Shown here: piece by piece, positions 56,169 to 64,000 of the stretch
Numbering within the stretch: position 1 is the first letter of the stretch
Layout: the number at the start of each line of letters is the position of its first letter
From: Georgenia subflava
Lineage (GTDB): Bacteria; Actinomycetota; Actinomycetes; Actinomycetales; Actinomycetaceae
NCBI RefSeq assembly: GCF_009193155.1
Contig: NZ_VUKD01000003.1
Span: 372,001 to 436,000 of the forward strand
Length of the DNA: 64,000 bases
Direction: 5' to 3'
Notes under the pieces: model-generated
What the model was told of the DNA's origin: nothing
The model's database searches: none
The model's input: the letters and a program-made list of their open reading frames with translations, nothing else
Made by a program: the position numbers and the translations under genes

Positions 56169-58693
56169 CCGCACCCCAGGGCAACCAGGGAGGCCAGGGC
56201 GCGGGCAGCGGGCACCTCCCCTCCCCCGGCCGCCGCCTGCCCGTGAGCACGTACCGCCTCCAGCTCGGCCCGGACCGCACCTTCGCCCACGCCGAGGCGG
56301 CCCTGCCGTACCTCGACTCGCTCGGGGCGACCGACCTGTACCTCTCGCCCGTGCTGCAGGCGGCGCCCGGCTCCACGCACGGCTACGACGTCGTCGACCA
56401 CAGTCGCATCAGCGACGTGATGGGTGGCCGCGCGGGCCTGGAGTCCCTGGCGGCCGCGGCGCACGCGCGCGGGATGGGTGTCGTCGTCGACGTCGTGCCC
56501 AACCACATGGCCGTGCCGACCCCCGTGTGGCACAACCAGGCCCTCTGGTCGGTCCTCAAGCTCGGGACGGCCTCGCCCTACGCGGGCTGGTTCGACGTCG
56601 ACCTCGACGCCGGTGACGGGCTGCTCATGCCGGTGCTCGGCTCGCGCATCGGGGACGTGCTGGCCTCCGGCGAGCTCACCCTGGACCGGCGCGTCGTGCC
56701 GTCCGAGCCCGAGCTCGGCGAGCAGGCGGTGCTGTGCTACTACGACCACGTCTTCCCCGTCCGGCCGGAGACCGAGCAGCTCCCGCTGGCCGACCTCGTC
56801 GAGCGTCAGCACTACCGCCTGGCGTACTGGCGGGTGGCCGACGAGGAGCTGAACTACCGCCGCTTCTTCGACGTCGGCACCCTCGCCGCCGTCCGCGTGG
56901 AGGTGCCCGAGGTCTTCGACGCCACGCACGCCCTGCTGCTGGAGCTGTTCGACGCCGGGGTGATCGACGCCTTCCGCATCGACCACCCGGACGGCCTGGC
57001 CGACCCGCGCGGGTACCTCCGCCGCCTCCACGAGGCCACCGGCGGCGCGTGGATCGTGGCGGAGAAGATCCTCGAGGGCGAGGAGGAGCTCCCCGACGAC
57101 TGGCCCGTGGCCGGCACCACCGGCTACGACGCCGCCTGGCGGCTGCACGCCCTCCAGGTCGACCCGGGCGGCGCCGTCCCGCTGGCCTCGCTCATGCAGG
57201 AGATCACCGGCGACGCCGCCAACCTCCCCGCCATGATCGAGGAGGCCAAGCGCCAGATCGTCTCCACGGCGCTGTACGCCGAGGTCCATCGGGTCACCAC
57301 CCTGCTCGCCGACATCTGCCACGACGACGTCCGGCTGCGCGACCACACCTTCCGGTCGCTGCAGGACTGCGTCGTCGAGCTGGTGGTCGCCCTGGACCGC
57401 TACCGCGCCTACGTCGTGCCCGGCGAGGACGCGCCCCCGGGCGAGCAGCGGGTCCTGCGCGAGGCCGCCGAGGTGGCCCGGACCCGGCTGGAGCCGGACC
57501 GGCACGACACCCTCGCCGTCGTCGTCGACCTCCTCCTCGGGCTCGAGGTGGGCAGCGCCGGCCGCACCCACGAGGCCCGCCGCGCCGAGCTGATGGTCCG
57601 CTTCCCGCAGGTGTGCGGGGCCGTGATGGCCAAGGGCGTCGAGGACACCGCCTACTACCGGTGGACGCACCTGGTGAGCCTGTGCGAGGTGGGCGCGGCA
57701 CCCACCCGGTTCGGCATCGACCCGGACGAGCTGCACACCTGGGCGGCCGCCACGGGGGCGGCCTGGCCCGCCACCATGACCTCCGGGACCACGCACGACA
57801 CCAAGCGCGGCGAGGACGTCCGCTCCCGCATCGGGGTCCTCTCCGCGCACCCGGAGGCGTGGGCGACGCTGGTCGCCGACCTGCGCAGGGCGACGGCGGA
57901 CCTGCGGCCCGGCGACCTGGACGGACGCACCGAGAACCTCCTGTGGCAGACGCTGGCAGGCACGTGGACGCAGTCCGGTCCGATCGAGGCCGAGCGGCTG
58001 CGGGCATACCTGACCAAGGCGGCCCGGGAGCAGAAGACGTGGACCACCTGGACGGCGCCGGACGAGGCCCGCGAGGCGGCGATGCTGGACTACGCCACGG
58101 CGCTGCTCGAGCACCCCGCGGTGGTCGAGGGGTTCACCGGCTGGCTCGAGCGCAGCGGCCCGGCCGCGCGGCGCTCGATCCTCGGCACGAAGCTGCTCCA
58201 GCTCACCGTCCTCGGCGTGGCCGACGTGTACCAGGGCTCGGAGATCACCCAGACCTCTCTCGTCGACCCGGACAACCGCCGCCCCGTCGACCTCGACGCG
58301 CTCGCCACGACCCTGGCCGAGCTCGACGCCGGCCGGAACCCGGTCGGCCTCGACGAGGAGAAGCTCTGGCTCACCGCTGCCGCGCTGAGGCTGCGCCGCA
58401 CCCACCCGGACGCCTTCGTCGGCGCCGAGGCCGGCTACCGGCCGCTGCCCACCACGACCGGGCACGCCGTCGCTCTCGCCCGCACCGACGCCGACGGCCC
58501 GCGGGCGGTCGCCGTGGCCACCCGCCTCGTCGCGGACGCACAGCCGGCTCCCGGGCTGCCCGACGCGACGGTGGTGCTCCCCGAGGGCACCTGGCGGGAC
58601 GTGCTGACCCGGGCCGAGCACCCCGGCGGGCCGGCCCGGCTCGGCGACCTGCTGCACAGCTACCCCGTCGCCCTGCTGGAGCGCACCTCATGA
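56165..58693 (+). CDS. treY: Malto-oligosyltrehalose synthase TreY
   Basis: GH13 enzyme that turns the reducing end of a malto-oligosaccharide into a trehalosyl unit. The 842-residue protein has STYRLQLGPDRTFAHAEAAL at about 28-47, YLSPVLQAAPGSTHGYDVVD, VVPNHMAVP (about 109), DAFRIDHPDGLADP (about 268; nucleophile) and IVAEKILEGEEELP (about 297; acid), then the TreY-specific insertion and VADVYQGSEI near the C-terminus. GTG at 56165 overlaps the glgX stop. It overlaps treZ by four bases (ATGA). Its frame stays open upstream through glgX, but that stretch is not protein-like. Confidence 0.95.
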   Translation: MTAPQGNQGGQGAGSGHLPSPGRRLPVSTYRLQLGPDRTFAHAEAALPYLDSLGATDLYLSPVLQAAPGSTHGYDVVDHSRISDVMGGRAGLESLAAAAHARGMGVVVDVVPNHMAVPTPVWHNQALWSVLKLGTASPYAGWFDVDLDAGDGLLMPVLGSRIGDVLASGELTLDRRVVPSEPELGEQAVLCYYDHVFPVRPETEQLPLADLVERQHYRLAYWRVADEELNYRRFFDVGTLAAVRVEVPEVFDATHALLLELFDAGVIDAFRIDHPDGLADPRGYLRRLHEATGGAWIVAEKILEGEEELPDDWPVAGTTGYDAAWRLHALQVDPGGAVPLASLMQEITGDAANLPAMIEEAKRQIVSTALYAEVHRVTTLLADICHDDVRLRDHTFRSLQDCVVELVVALDRYRAYVVPGEDAPPGEQRVLREAAEVARTRLEPDRHDTLAVVVDLLLGLEVGSAGRTHEARRAELMVRFPQVCGAVMAKGVEDTAYYRWTHLVSLCEVGAAPTRFGIDPDELHTWAAATGAAWPATMTSGTTHDTKRGEDVRSRIGVLSAHPEAWATLVADLRRATADLRPGDLDGRTENLLWQTLAGTWTQSGPIEAERLRAYLTKAAREQKTWTTWTAPDEAREAAMLDYATALLEHPAVVEGFTGWLERSGPAARRSILGTKLLQLTVLGVADVYQGSEITQTSLVDPDNRRPVDLDALATTLAELDAGRNPVGLDEEKLWLTAAALRLRRTHPDAFVGAEAGYRPLPTTTGHAVALARTDADGPRAVAVATRLVADAQPAPGLPDATVVLPEGTWRDVLTRAEHPGGPARLGDLLHSYPVALLERTS

Positions 58694-60453
58694 GCGTCCC
58701 CGTGAGCGTCTGGGCCCCGGCCGCCGGCGAGGTCGTCCTGCACCTGCCGGCCGCGGGGACGACGGCGCCCATGGTCGCCGGGGAGGGCGGCTGGTGGCAC
58801 TCCCCCGAGCCGCTCGCCCCGGGCACCGACTACGCGTACGCGCTCGACGGCGGTGCCGTCCTGCCCGACCCGCGCAGCCCCTGGCAGCCGCACGGCGTCC
58901 ACGGCCCCTCCCGCACCTTCGACACCGGGGCCCACGAGTGGGCCGACGCCGGCTGGGCGGGCCGCTCCGTGCTCGGCGCCGTCGTGTACGAGCTGCACGT
59001 GGGCACCTTCACGGCCGCCGGAACCCTCGACGCCGCGGTGGACCGGCTTGACCACCTGGCGGCCCTCGGGGTCGACATGGTCGAGCTCATGCCGGTCGCC
59101 GCCTTCCCCGGCTCGGCCGGCTGGGGCTACGACGGCGTCGCCCTGTACGCGGTGCACGACGTCTACGGCGGCCCGGCCGCGCTGCAGCGGTTCGTCGACG
59201 CCGCCCACGCCCGCGGCATCGCGGTGTGTCTCGACGTCGTCTACAACCACCTCGGCCCGTCCGGGAACTACCTCGGCGCGTACGGCCCCTACTTCACCGA
59301 CGCGCACGAGACGCCCTGGGGCTCGGCCGTCAACCTCGACGGCGCGGACAGCGCCGAGGTGCGCGCCTTCATCATCGACAACGCGCTGCGCTGGCTGCGC
59401 GAGTTCCACCTCGACGCGCTGCGCCTCGACGCGGTGCACGCGCTGATCGACGACTCCCCCACGCACATCCTCGCTGAGCTGTCCGACGCCGTCGCCGCGC
59501 TCGAGGGCGAGGTGGGCCGGCCGCTGTCGCTGATCGCCGAGTCCGACCTCAACGACGCGGTGATGGTCACGCCCACGGCCGAGGGCGGCCTGGGGATGAC
59601 GGCGCAGTGGGCCGACGACCTGCACCATGCCCTGCACGCGACGGTCACCGGGGAGCGGCACGGCTACTACGTCGACTTCGGCCCGGCGGAGGTGCTCGCC
59701 AAGGCCCTGACCGACGTCTTCGTCCACGACGGGACGTTCTCGACGTTCCGGGACCAGGTCTGGGGTGCGCCCGTGCCGCCTGACGTCGACGGTCGCCGCT
59801 TCGTCGTCTTCGCCCAGGACCACGACCAGGTCGGCAACCGGGCGCTCGGCGACCGGCCGAGCCGGGTGCTCGCTCCCGGACAGCTGGCGATCAGCGCCGC
59901 GGTCGTCCTGCTCGGCCCGGGCACACCGATGCTGTTCATGGGTGAGGAGTGGGGCGCGACCACGCCGTTCCAGTACTTCACCGACCACAGCGAGGCCGAG
60001 CTCGCGCGCTCGGTCAGCGAGGGCCGTCGTCGCGAGTTCGGCACCCACGGCTGGGCGGAGCTCTACGGGCGCGACATCGAGGTCCCGGACCCGCAGGCAC
60101 CGCAGACCCTCGCGGCCTCGCGGCTGGACTGGGACGAGCCGGCGCGGCCCGACAATGCCCGGCTGCTGCGCTTCTGCACCGACCTGGTGCGGCTGCGGCA
60201 CACCGAGGCCGACATCGCCTCCGGGGACCGGTCGGCCACGGCGGTGCGGGTGGCCGACGACGGCACCTGGCTGGTGCTCACCAGGGGCGCGATCGACGTG
60301 GTGCTCAACCTGGCGCAGACGCCGGCGCGCGTGCCGCTGGAGGGCGTGGGCGAGGTGCTGCTGGAGTGGGAGCCCGTGCGCGGCACCGACGGCCCGGACG
60401 GCACGTGGGCCGACGTGCCCGGGCACGGCGTCGCGGTGCTGCGCCGGTCCTGA
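58690..60453 (+). CDS. treZ: Malto-oligosyltrehalose trehalohydrolase TreZ
   Basis: Releases trehalose from the TreY product. The 587-residue protein has an N-terminal CBM48-like part (VSVWAPAAGEVVLHLP), YELHVGTFTAAGTLDAAVDR, and GH13 regions DVVYNHLGPSGNY (about 182), DALRLDAVHAL (about 241), IAESDLNDA (about 282) and FAQDHDQVGNR (about 374), followed by MGEEWGATTPFQYFTDH, a TreZ signature. ATG at 58690 overlaps treY. The stop is only four bases from the stop of the convergent iron ATPase gene, with no hairpin. Confidence 0.95.
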   Translation: MSVPVSVWAPAAGEVVLHLPAAGTTAPMVAGEGGWWHSPEPLAPGTDYAYALDGGAVLPDPRSPWQPHGVHGPSRTFDTGAHEWADAGWAGRSVLGAVVYELHVGTFTAAGTLDAAVDRLDHLAALGVDMVELMPVAAFPGSAGWGYDGVALYAVHDVYGGPAALQRFVDAAHARGIAVCLDVVYNHLGPSGNYLGAYGPYFTDAHETPWGSAVNLDGADSAEVRAFIIDNALRWLREFHLDALRLDAVHALIDDSPTHILAELSDAVAALEGEVGRPLSLIAESDLNDAVMVTPTAEGGLGMTAQWADDLHHALHATVTGERHGYYVDFGPAEVLAKALTDVFVHDGTFSTFRDQVWGAPVPPDVDGRRFVVFAQDHDQVGNRALGDRPSRVLAPGQLAISAAVVLLGPGTPMLFMGEEWGATTPFQYFTDHSEAELARSVSEGRRREFGTHGWAELYGRDIEVPDPQAPQTLAASRLDWDEPARPDNARLLRFCTDLVRLRHTEADIASGDRSATAVRVADDGTWLVLTRGAIDVVLNLAQTPARVPLEGVGEVLLEWEPVRGTDGPDGTWADVPGHGVAVLRRS

Positions 60454-60457
60454 CCCG

Positions 60458-61216
60458 TCAGTGGTAGTAGACCCCGATGCGCCGGCCGCCGATGGTCTCC
60501 ACGGCGACCTCCATGTCGTAGATCTCGCGCAGCTGCTCGGTGGTGATGACGTCCTCGGGGCCGCCCTGGCAGTGCACCCGTCCGTCCTTCATCGCCACGA
60601 TGTGGTCGGAGTAGCAGGAGGCGAAGTTGATGTCGTGCACGACGACGACGACGGTCTTGCCGAGCTCGTCGGCGGTGCGGCGCAGCAGCTTCATCATCGC
60701 GACGGCGTGCTTCATGTCGAGGTTGTTCAGCGGCTCGTCCAGGAGCACGTAGTCGGTGTCCTGGCACAGCACCATGGCCACGAACGCCCGCTGCCGCTGG
60801 CCGCCGGAGAGCTCGTCGAGGTAGCGCGAGGCGAACGGCCCGAGGTTGAGGTAGTCCATCGCGGCGGTGATGTGCCGGCGGTCCTCGATGGTCAGCCGGC
60901 CCCGTGAGTGCGGGTAGCGGCCGAAGGCCACGAGGTCCTGCACGGTCAGCCGGACCGCCAGGTGGTTGTCCTGGCGCAGGATGGACATGCGCTTGGCGAG
61001 CTCGGCGCTGGGGGTGCGCGAGACGTCGAGGCCGTCGATGCTGACGGTGCCGCCGTCCATGTCGAGCAGCCGGGAGATCATCGACAGCACCGTGGACTTC
61101 CCGGCGCCGTTCGCGCCGATGATCGAGGTGATCCCGCCGGCCGAGAGGGAGAGGTCGACGCCGTCGACGACGACCGACCGGCCGTAGCGCTTGGTCAGGG
61201 CCTGGGTGCGGATCAT
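60458..61216 (-). CDS. Iron-siderophore ABC transporter ATPase (YclP/FecE-like)
   Basis: The 252-residue ATP-binding subunit has Walker A GANGAGKST (34-42), Q-loop ILRQDNHL, signature LSGGQRQR (about 134-141), Walker B YVLLDEPLNNLD (about 154-165) and the switch VVHDINFASCYSD. The Q-loop QDN and signature context are like the YclP/FatE group for catechol or petrobactin-type siderophores. ATG overlaps the permease stop (ATGA). It is the last gene of a four-gene unit: binding protein, two permeases, ATPase. Confidence 0.93.
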   Translation of the reverse strand: MIRTQALTKRYGRSVVVDGVDLSLSAGGITSIIGANGAGKSTVLSMISRLLDMDGGTVSIDGLDVSRTPSAELAKRMSILRQDNHLAVRLTVQDLVAFGRYPHSRGRLTIEDRRHITAAMDYLNLGPFASRYLDELSGGQRQRAFVAMVLCQDTDYVLLDEPLNNLDMKHAVAMMKLLRRTADELGKTVVVVVHDINFASCYSDHIVAMKDGRVHCQGGPEDVITTEQLREIYDMEVAVETIGGRRIGVYYH

Positions 61217-62208
61217 CGCCGGCCTCCCCGGACGAGCAGCAAGATGAACACGATCCCTCCGAGGAACTCGATGATGACGCTGAGCACGGTGTCGAGCCCG
61301 AACACGTGCTCGAGCACGGCCTGCCCGCCGACCAGGGTGATGACGGCCAGCAGGGCGGCGGTGGGCAGGACGACGGCGTGCCGGTGGCTGCCGGCCACCT
61401 GGTAGGCGAGGTTGGCGACCAGCAGGCCGAAGAAGGTGATGGGGCCGACCAGGGCGGTCGAGACCGAGACGAGCACGGCGCAGACGAGCAGCACGGACAT
61501 GGTGCGGCGCCGGTGGTCGACGCCGAGGGTGACGGCGTTCTCCCGGCCGAGCGCGAGCACGTCGAGCTCGCGGTGGCTGCGCCAGACCCACACGCACGTC
61601 CCGGCCACGACGGCCGCGCACAGCGCGAGCAGCGTGGGGTCGACGGCGTTGAAGGACGCGAACAGCCGGTCCTGGACGACGAGGAAGTCGTTGGGGTCGA
61701 TGACCCGTTGCATGAAGGTCGAGATCGAGCGGAAGAACACGCCGAGCACGATGCCGACGAGCACGACGAGGTAGAGGCTGCGCCGGGGTCCGCCGAAGAT
61801 CCAGCGGAAGAGCAGGAAGGACATCACCAGCATCGCGGCGACCTCGATGGCGAAGCGCAGCGGCGGCGCGACCCCGATCACCGCGGTGGTGCCGAGGAAG
61901 AAGATCGCGGTGGTCTGGATCAGCGCGTACAGGGAGTCGAAGCCCATGATCGCCGGCGTGAGGATCCGGTTCTCGGTCACGGTCTGGAACAGGACCGTCG
62001 AGACGGCGATCGCGATGCCGACGAGCAGCATCGAGGCCACCCGCTGGGCCCGCATGGGCGCGATCAGCGCGAACGCGTCCAGGGCGCCGATGGTGAGGTA
62101 GGCCAGGACGACCCCGACGGCGGCGAGCGCCAGCAGGGCGAGCCGCACGCGGGGACGGGTGGTGCGCCGCTCCGCCGCGACGAGGGTCGAGGCGTTGTCA
62201 GCGAGCAC
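61213..62208 (-). CDS. Iron-siderophore ABC transporter permease 2 (FecCD family)
   Basis: The 331-residue FecCD-type permease has about nine to ten helices and the family words MLLVGIAIAVSTVLFQTVTEN, LTPAIMGFDSLYALIQT, and GPITFFGLLVANLAYQVAGSH near the C-terminus (coupling to the ATPase). The GFDSLY form in place of the common GISSGA is characteristic of the YclO/FatC subgroup. GTG at 62208 overlaps permease 1 by 11 bases. Confidence 0.92.
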   Translation of the reverse strand: MLADNASTLVAAERRTTRPRVRLALLALAAVGVVLAYLTIGALDAFALIAPMRAQRVASMLLVGIAIAVSTVLFQTVTENRILTPAIMGFDSLYALIQTTAIFFLGTTAVIGVAPPLRFAIEVAAMLVMSFLLFRWIFGGPRRSLYLVVLVGIVLGVFFRSISTFMQRVIDPNDFLVVQDRLFASFNAVDPTLLALCAAVVAGTCVWVWRSHRELDVLALGRENAVTLGVDHRRRTMSVLLVCAVLVSVSTALVGPITFFGLLVANLAYQVAGSHRHAVVLPTAALLAVITLVGGQAVLEHVFGLDTVLSVIIEFLGGIVFILLLVRGGRR

Positions 62209-63319
62209 CGGAGGGCCTCCGCAGCAGCAGGTAGAGGAACAGCCCGGCGCCGACGACGCCGACGACGATGCCGATCGGGATCTCGGCCGGGTGGATCACC
62301 AGCCGGCCGATGATGTCGCACACGAGCACGAACGCGGCGCCGAGCAGCGCCACCCAGGGCAGCGAGCGGCGCAGGTAGTCGCCCATGGCGAGCGAGACGA
62401 TGTTCGGCACGACGAGCCCGAGGAAGGGCAGGCCACCGACGACCACGACGACGACGGCGCTCGTGACGGCGACGATCCCGAGGCCGAGCGCGAGGACCCG
62501 CCGGTAGTTGAGCCCCAGGTTGGTGGTGAACTCCTCGCCCAGGCCGGCGACGGTGAACCGGTTCGCGGCGAGGTAGGCGACGACGGCGCACCCGGCCACG
62601 ATCCACAGCATCTCGTAGCGGCCGCGCACCACGCCGGAGAAGTCGCCCGTCATCCAGCTGGACAGCGTGTGCAGCAGGTCGTTGCGGTAGGCCAGGAAGG
62701 TCGACAGCGCGCCGATGACGCCGGCGAGCATCATGCCGACCAGCGGTACCACCACCACCGAGCGCAGCTGGATGCGGCGCAGGATCGTCAGGAAGAGCAT
62801 GGTGCCGGCGAGGGCGAACACCGCGGCGACGCCCATCTTCCCGGCCAGCGGCATCGCCGGGGCGAGGAGGGTGACGACGAGCAGACCGAGCCCCGCGGAC
62901 TCCGTGGTCCCGGCGGTGGACGGCTCGACGAACTTGTTCCGCACCAGCAGCTGCATGACGAGGCCGACGACGGCCATCGCCGAGCCGGCCAGCAGGATCG
63001 ACACCGTGCGCGGCACCCGCGAGACCAGCAGGGTCTGTGCGTCCCGGGCACTGAGGTCGCCGCGCAGGATGTCGGCGACGCTGAGGTCGGACACGCCGAC
63101 GAACAGGCTCACCAGGGCGAGCACGACCACGACGGCCGCGCCACCGACCAGCGCGAGGCGGTGCCGGCGGTTGCTGGGGCGCTCGGGCGCCGTCGGAGTG
63201 GAGGTCGGCGCGGACGGCGCCGGAGCCGGCCGGCGCTCCGCCGGCCCCGTCGACGTGCGAACGCCGGACGCGGGGGTGGAGACCCCGCGCCCGGCGACCG
63301 CGTGCGGCGTGGAGGTCAC
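62198..63319 (-). CDS. Iron-siderophore ABC transporter permease 1 (FecCD family)
   Basis: The 373-residue permease has an unusual cytoplasmic N-terminus of about 55 residues rich in P, T, S and A, then the FecCD body: SRVPRTVSILLAGSAMAVVG, MQLLVRNKFVEPSTAGTTES, and GLPFLGLVVPNIVSLAMGDY near residue 290-310. The words VRNKFVEPSTAG are those of the YclN/FatD group. GTG at 63319 overlaps the binding-protein stop (GTGA). Confidence 0.92.
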   Translation of the reverse strand: MTSTPHAVAGRGVSTPASGVRTSTGPAERRPAPAPSAPTSTPTAPERPSNRRHRLALVGGAAVVVVLALVSLFVGVSDLSVADILRGDLSARDAQTLLVSRVPRTVSILLAGSAMAVVGLVMQLLVRNKFVEPSTAGTTESAGLGLLVVTLLAPAMPLAGKMGVAAVFALAGTMLFLTILRRIQLRSVVVVPLVGMMLAGVIGALSTFLAYRNDLLHTLSSWMTGDFSGVVRGRYEMLWIVAGCAVVAYLAANRFTVAGLGEEFTTNLGLNYRRVLALGLGIVAVTSAVVVVVVGGLPFLGLVVPNIVSLAMGDYLRRSLPWVALLGAAFVLVCDIIGRLVIHPAEIPIGIVVGVVGAGLFLYLLLRRPSGAR

Positions 63320-64000
63320 CGGCCCAGGGCCTCGCCGACCTCGTCGAGCATGGCGGGGACGTTGCTCAGCCCGTGCATGACGATGTACCAGCGCTCGCCG
63401 TCGAGGTAGACCACCTGGTCCTCCTGCCACGCGGTGGTCGCGCCGACGAGCTCGTTGTCCAGGATCTGCTCAGCGGCCTGGCCGGAGCCCTGGCCGATCG
63501 CGGCGTCGCGGTCGTTGACGAACAGCCAGTCGGGGTTCGCGTCGCGGACGAGCTCGAACGAGATGACCTCGCCGTGCGAGGCGGTGTCGACGTCGGTCTC
63601 CGCCTCGGTCACACCGAGCTGGGAGAAGATGATGCCGAAGCGCGAGTCGACGCCGTTCATCGTGACCTCGCCGCCGGAGGTCTGCAGGACCATCCCGGTG
63701 CCGGCGGCCTCGCCCAGCGGGCGGATCTCCTCGATCTGGCTCTCGATGCCTGCCAGCGCGTCGGCGACCTCGGCCTCCTTGCCGAAGATCTCACCGAGCA
63801 TCGTGGCGCTCTCGCCGAAGTTCTCGACGTAGTCGCCGGTCCACTCGAACGTCGCGTCGACGGTCGGGTACGTCTCGGCGAGCTCGGGGTAGGCCGCGGC
63901 GGAGCGGAAGCCGACGATCACCAGGTCCGGGTCGAGCCGGGCCAGCGCCTCGTAGTCGGGCTCCTGGAGCGTGCCCACGTCGGTGTACTCGTCGGAGGAG
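63316..64000 (-). CDS. Iron-siderophore ABC transporter substrate-binding protein, partial (N-terminus outside window)
   Basis: The visible 227 residues are the C-terminal two thirds of a class III periplasmic binding protein. They include VGTLQEPDYEALARLDPDLVI and GFRSAAAYPEL, the ligand-cleft start; then DATFEWTGDYVENFGESATML; NPDWLFVNDRDAAIGQGSG; and the ending NVPAMLDEVGEALGR. This pattern matches the FatB/YclQ siderophore-binding group. The frame remains open to the window edge, so the signal peptide and any iron-dependent operator lie outside. It is the first gene of the four-gene iron system. Confidence 0.9.
   Translation of the reverse strand, partial: SSDEYTDVGTLQEPDYEALARLDPDLVIVGFRSAAAYPELAETYPTVDATFEWTGDYVENFGESATMLGEIFGKEAEVADALAGIESQIEEIRPLGEAAGTGMVLQTSGGEVTMNGVDSRFGIIFSQLGVTEAETDVDTASHGEVISFELVRDANPDWLFVNDRDAAIGQGSGQAAEQILDNELVGATTAWQEDQVVYLDGERWYIVMHGLSNVPAMLDEVGEALGR

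Overview
The window is very GC-rich, uses GTG starts freely, packs its genes in overlapping (ATGA/GTGA) operons, and carries hallmark actinobacterial blocks: pdxS-pdxT-yebC-ruvCAB-yajC-secDF-apt-rel, and thrS-HIT-pgsA-acyltransferase-pimA for phosphatidylinositol mannosides. Together with DUF222/HNH and DUF349 proteins this points to a chromosome of the phylum Actinomycetota, most likely order Micrococcales. I cannot name the genus. No phage, insertion sequence, CRISPR array or origin is visible.

Layout. 1-5.2 kb: end of a membrane-protein pair, rpsD, rarA and an MMPL transporter. 5.2-10.7 kb: a YciO-type protein, a GNAT enzyme, aspS and an MFS exporter. 10.7-22.3 kb: a DEAD-box RNA helicase, a hisS operon coupled to two membrane GTPases, a metallo-hydrolase, a DUF349 protein and a GyrI-like protein. 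22.3-34.7 kb: a minus-strand superoperon (pdxS, Nudix, pdxT, yebC, ruvC, ruvA, ruvB, yajC, secD, secF, apt, rel) with internal promoters and a LexA-type box in front of ruvAB. 34.8-45.2 kb: a PrsW-like protease, then the translationally coupled thrS-HIT-pgsA-patA-pimA-LemA-like operon, preceded by a frameshifted HNH-endonuclease gene. 45.3-49.1 kb: four tRNA genes, a PabC-like lyase and a BetT-type transporter. 49.1-60.5 kb: a sugar ABC importer without its ATPase, a YgjV-GNAT fusion, and glgX-treY-treZ, which turn glycogen-type glucan into trehalose. 60.5-64 kb: an iron-siderophore ABC system, cut by the window end.

The most unusual signals are not classical genes. (1) Short, gene-specific tandem repeats sit on or just after the stop codons of at least seven genes, and one such tract (after the Nudix gene) is read in frame as a nine-fold pentapeptide extension of PdxT. 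(2) The HNH gene has lost one base in a C-run; its frame then stays open through the intergenic gap and the whole of thrS (1630 codons). (3) A 48-bp perfect palindrome follows the helicase gene. (4) Five genes show a TANNNT hexamer 6-7 bases before the start codon, the arrangement of leaderless transcripts; these include rarA and rel. (5) A LexA-like operator separates ruvC from ruvAB.
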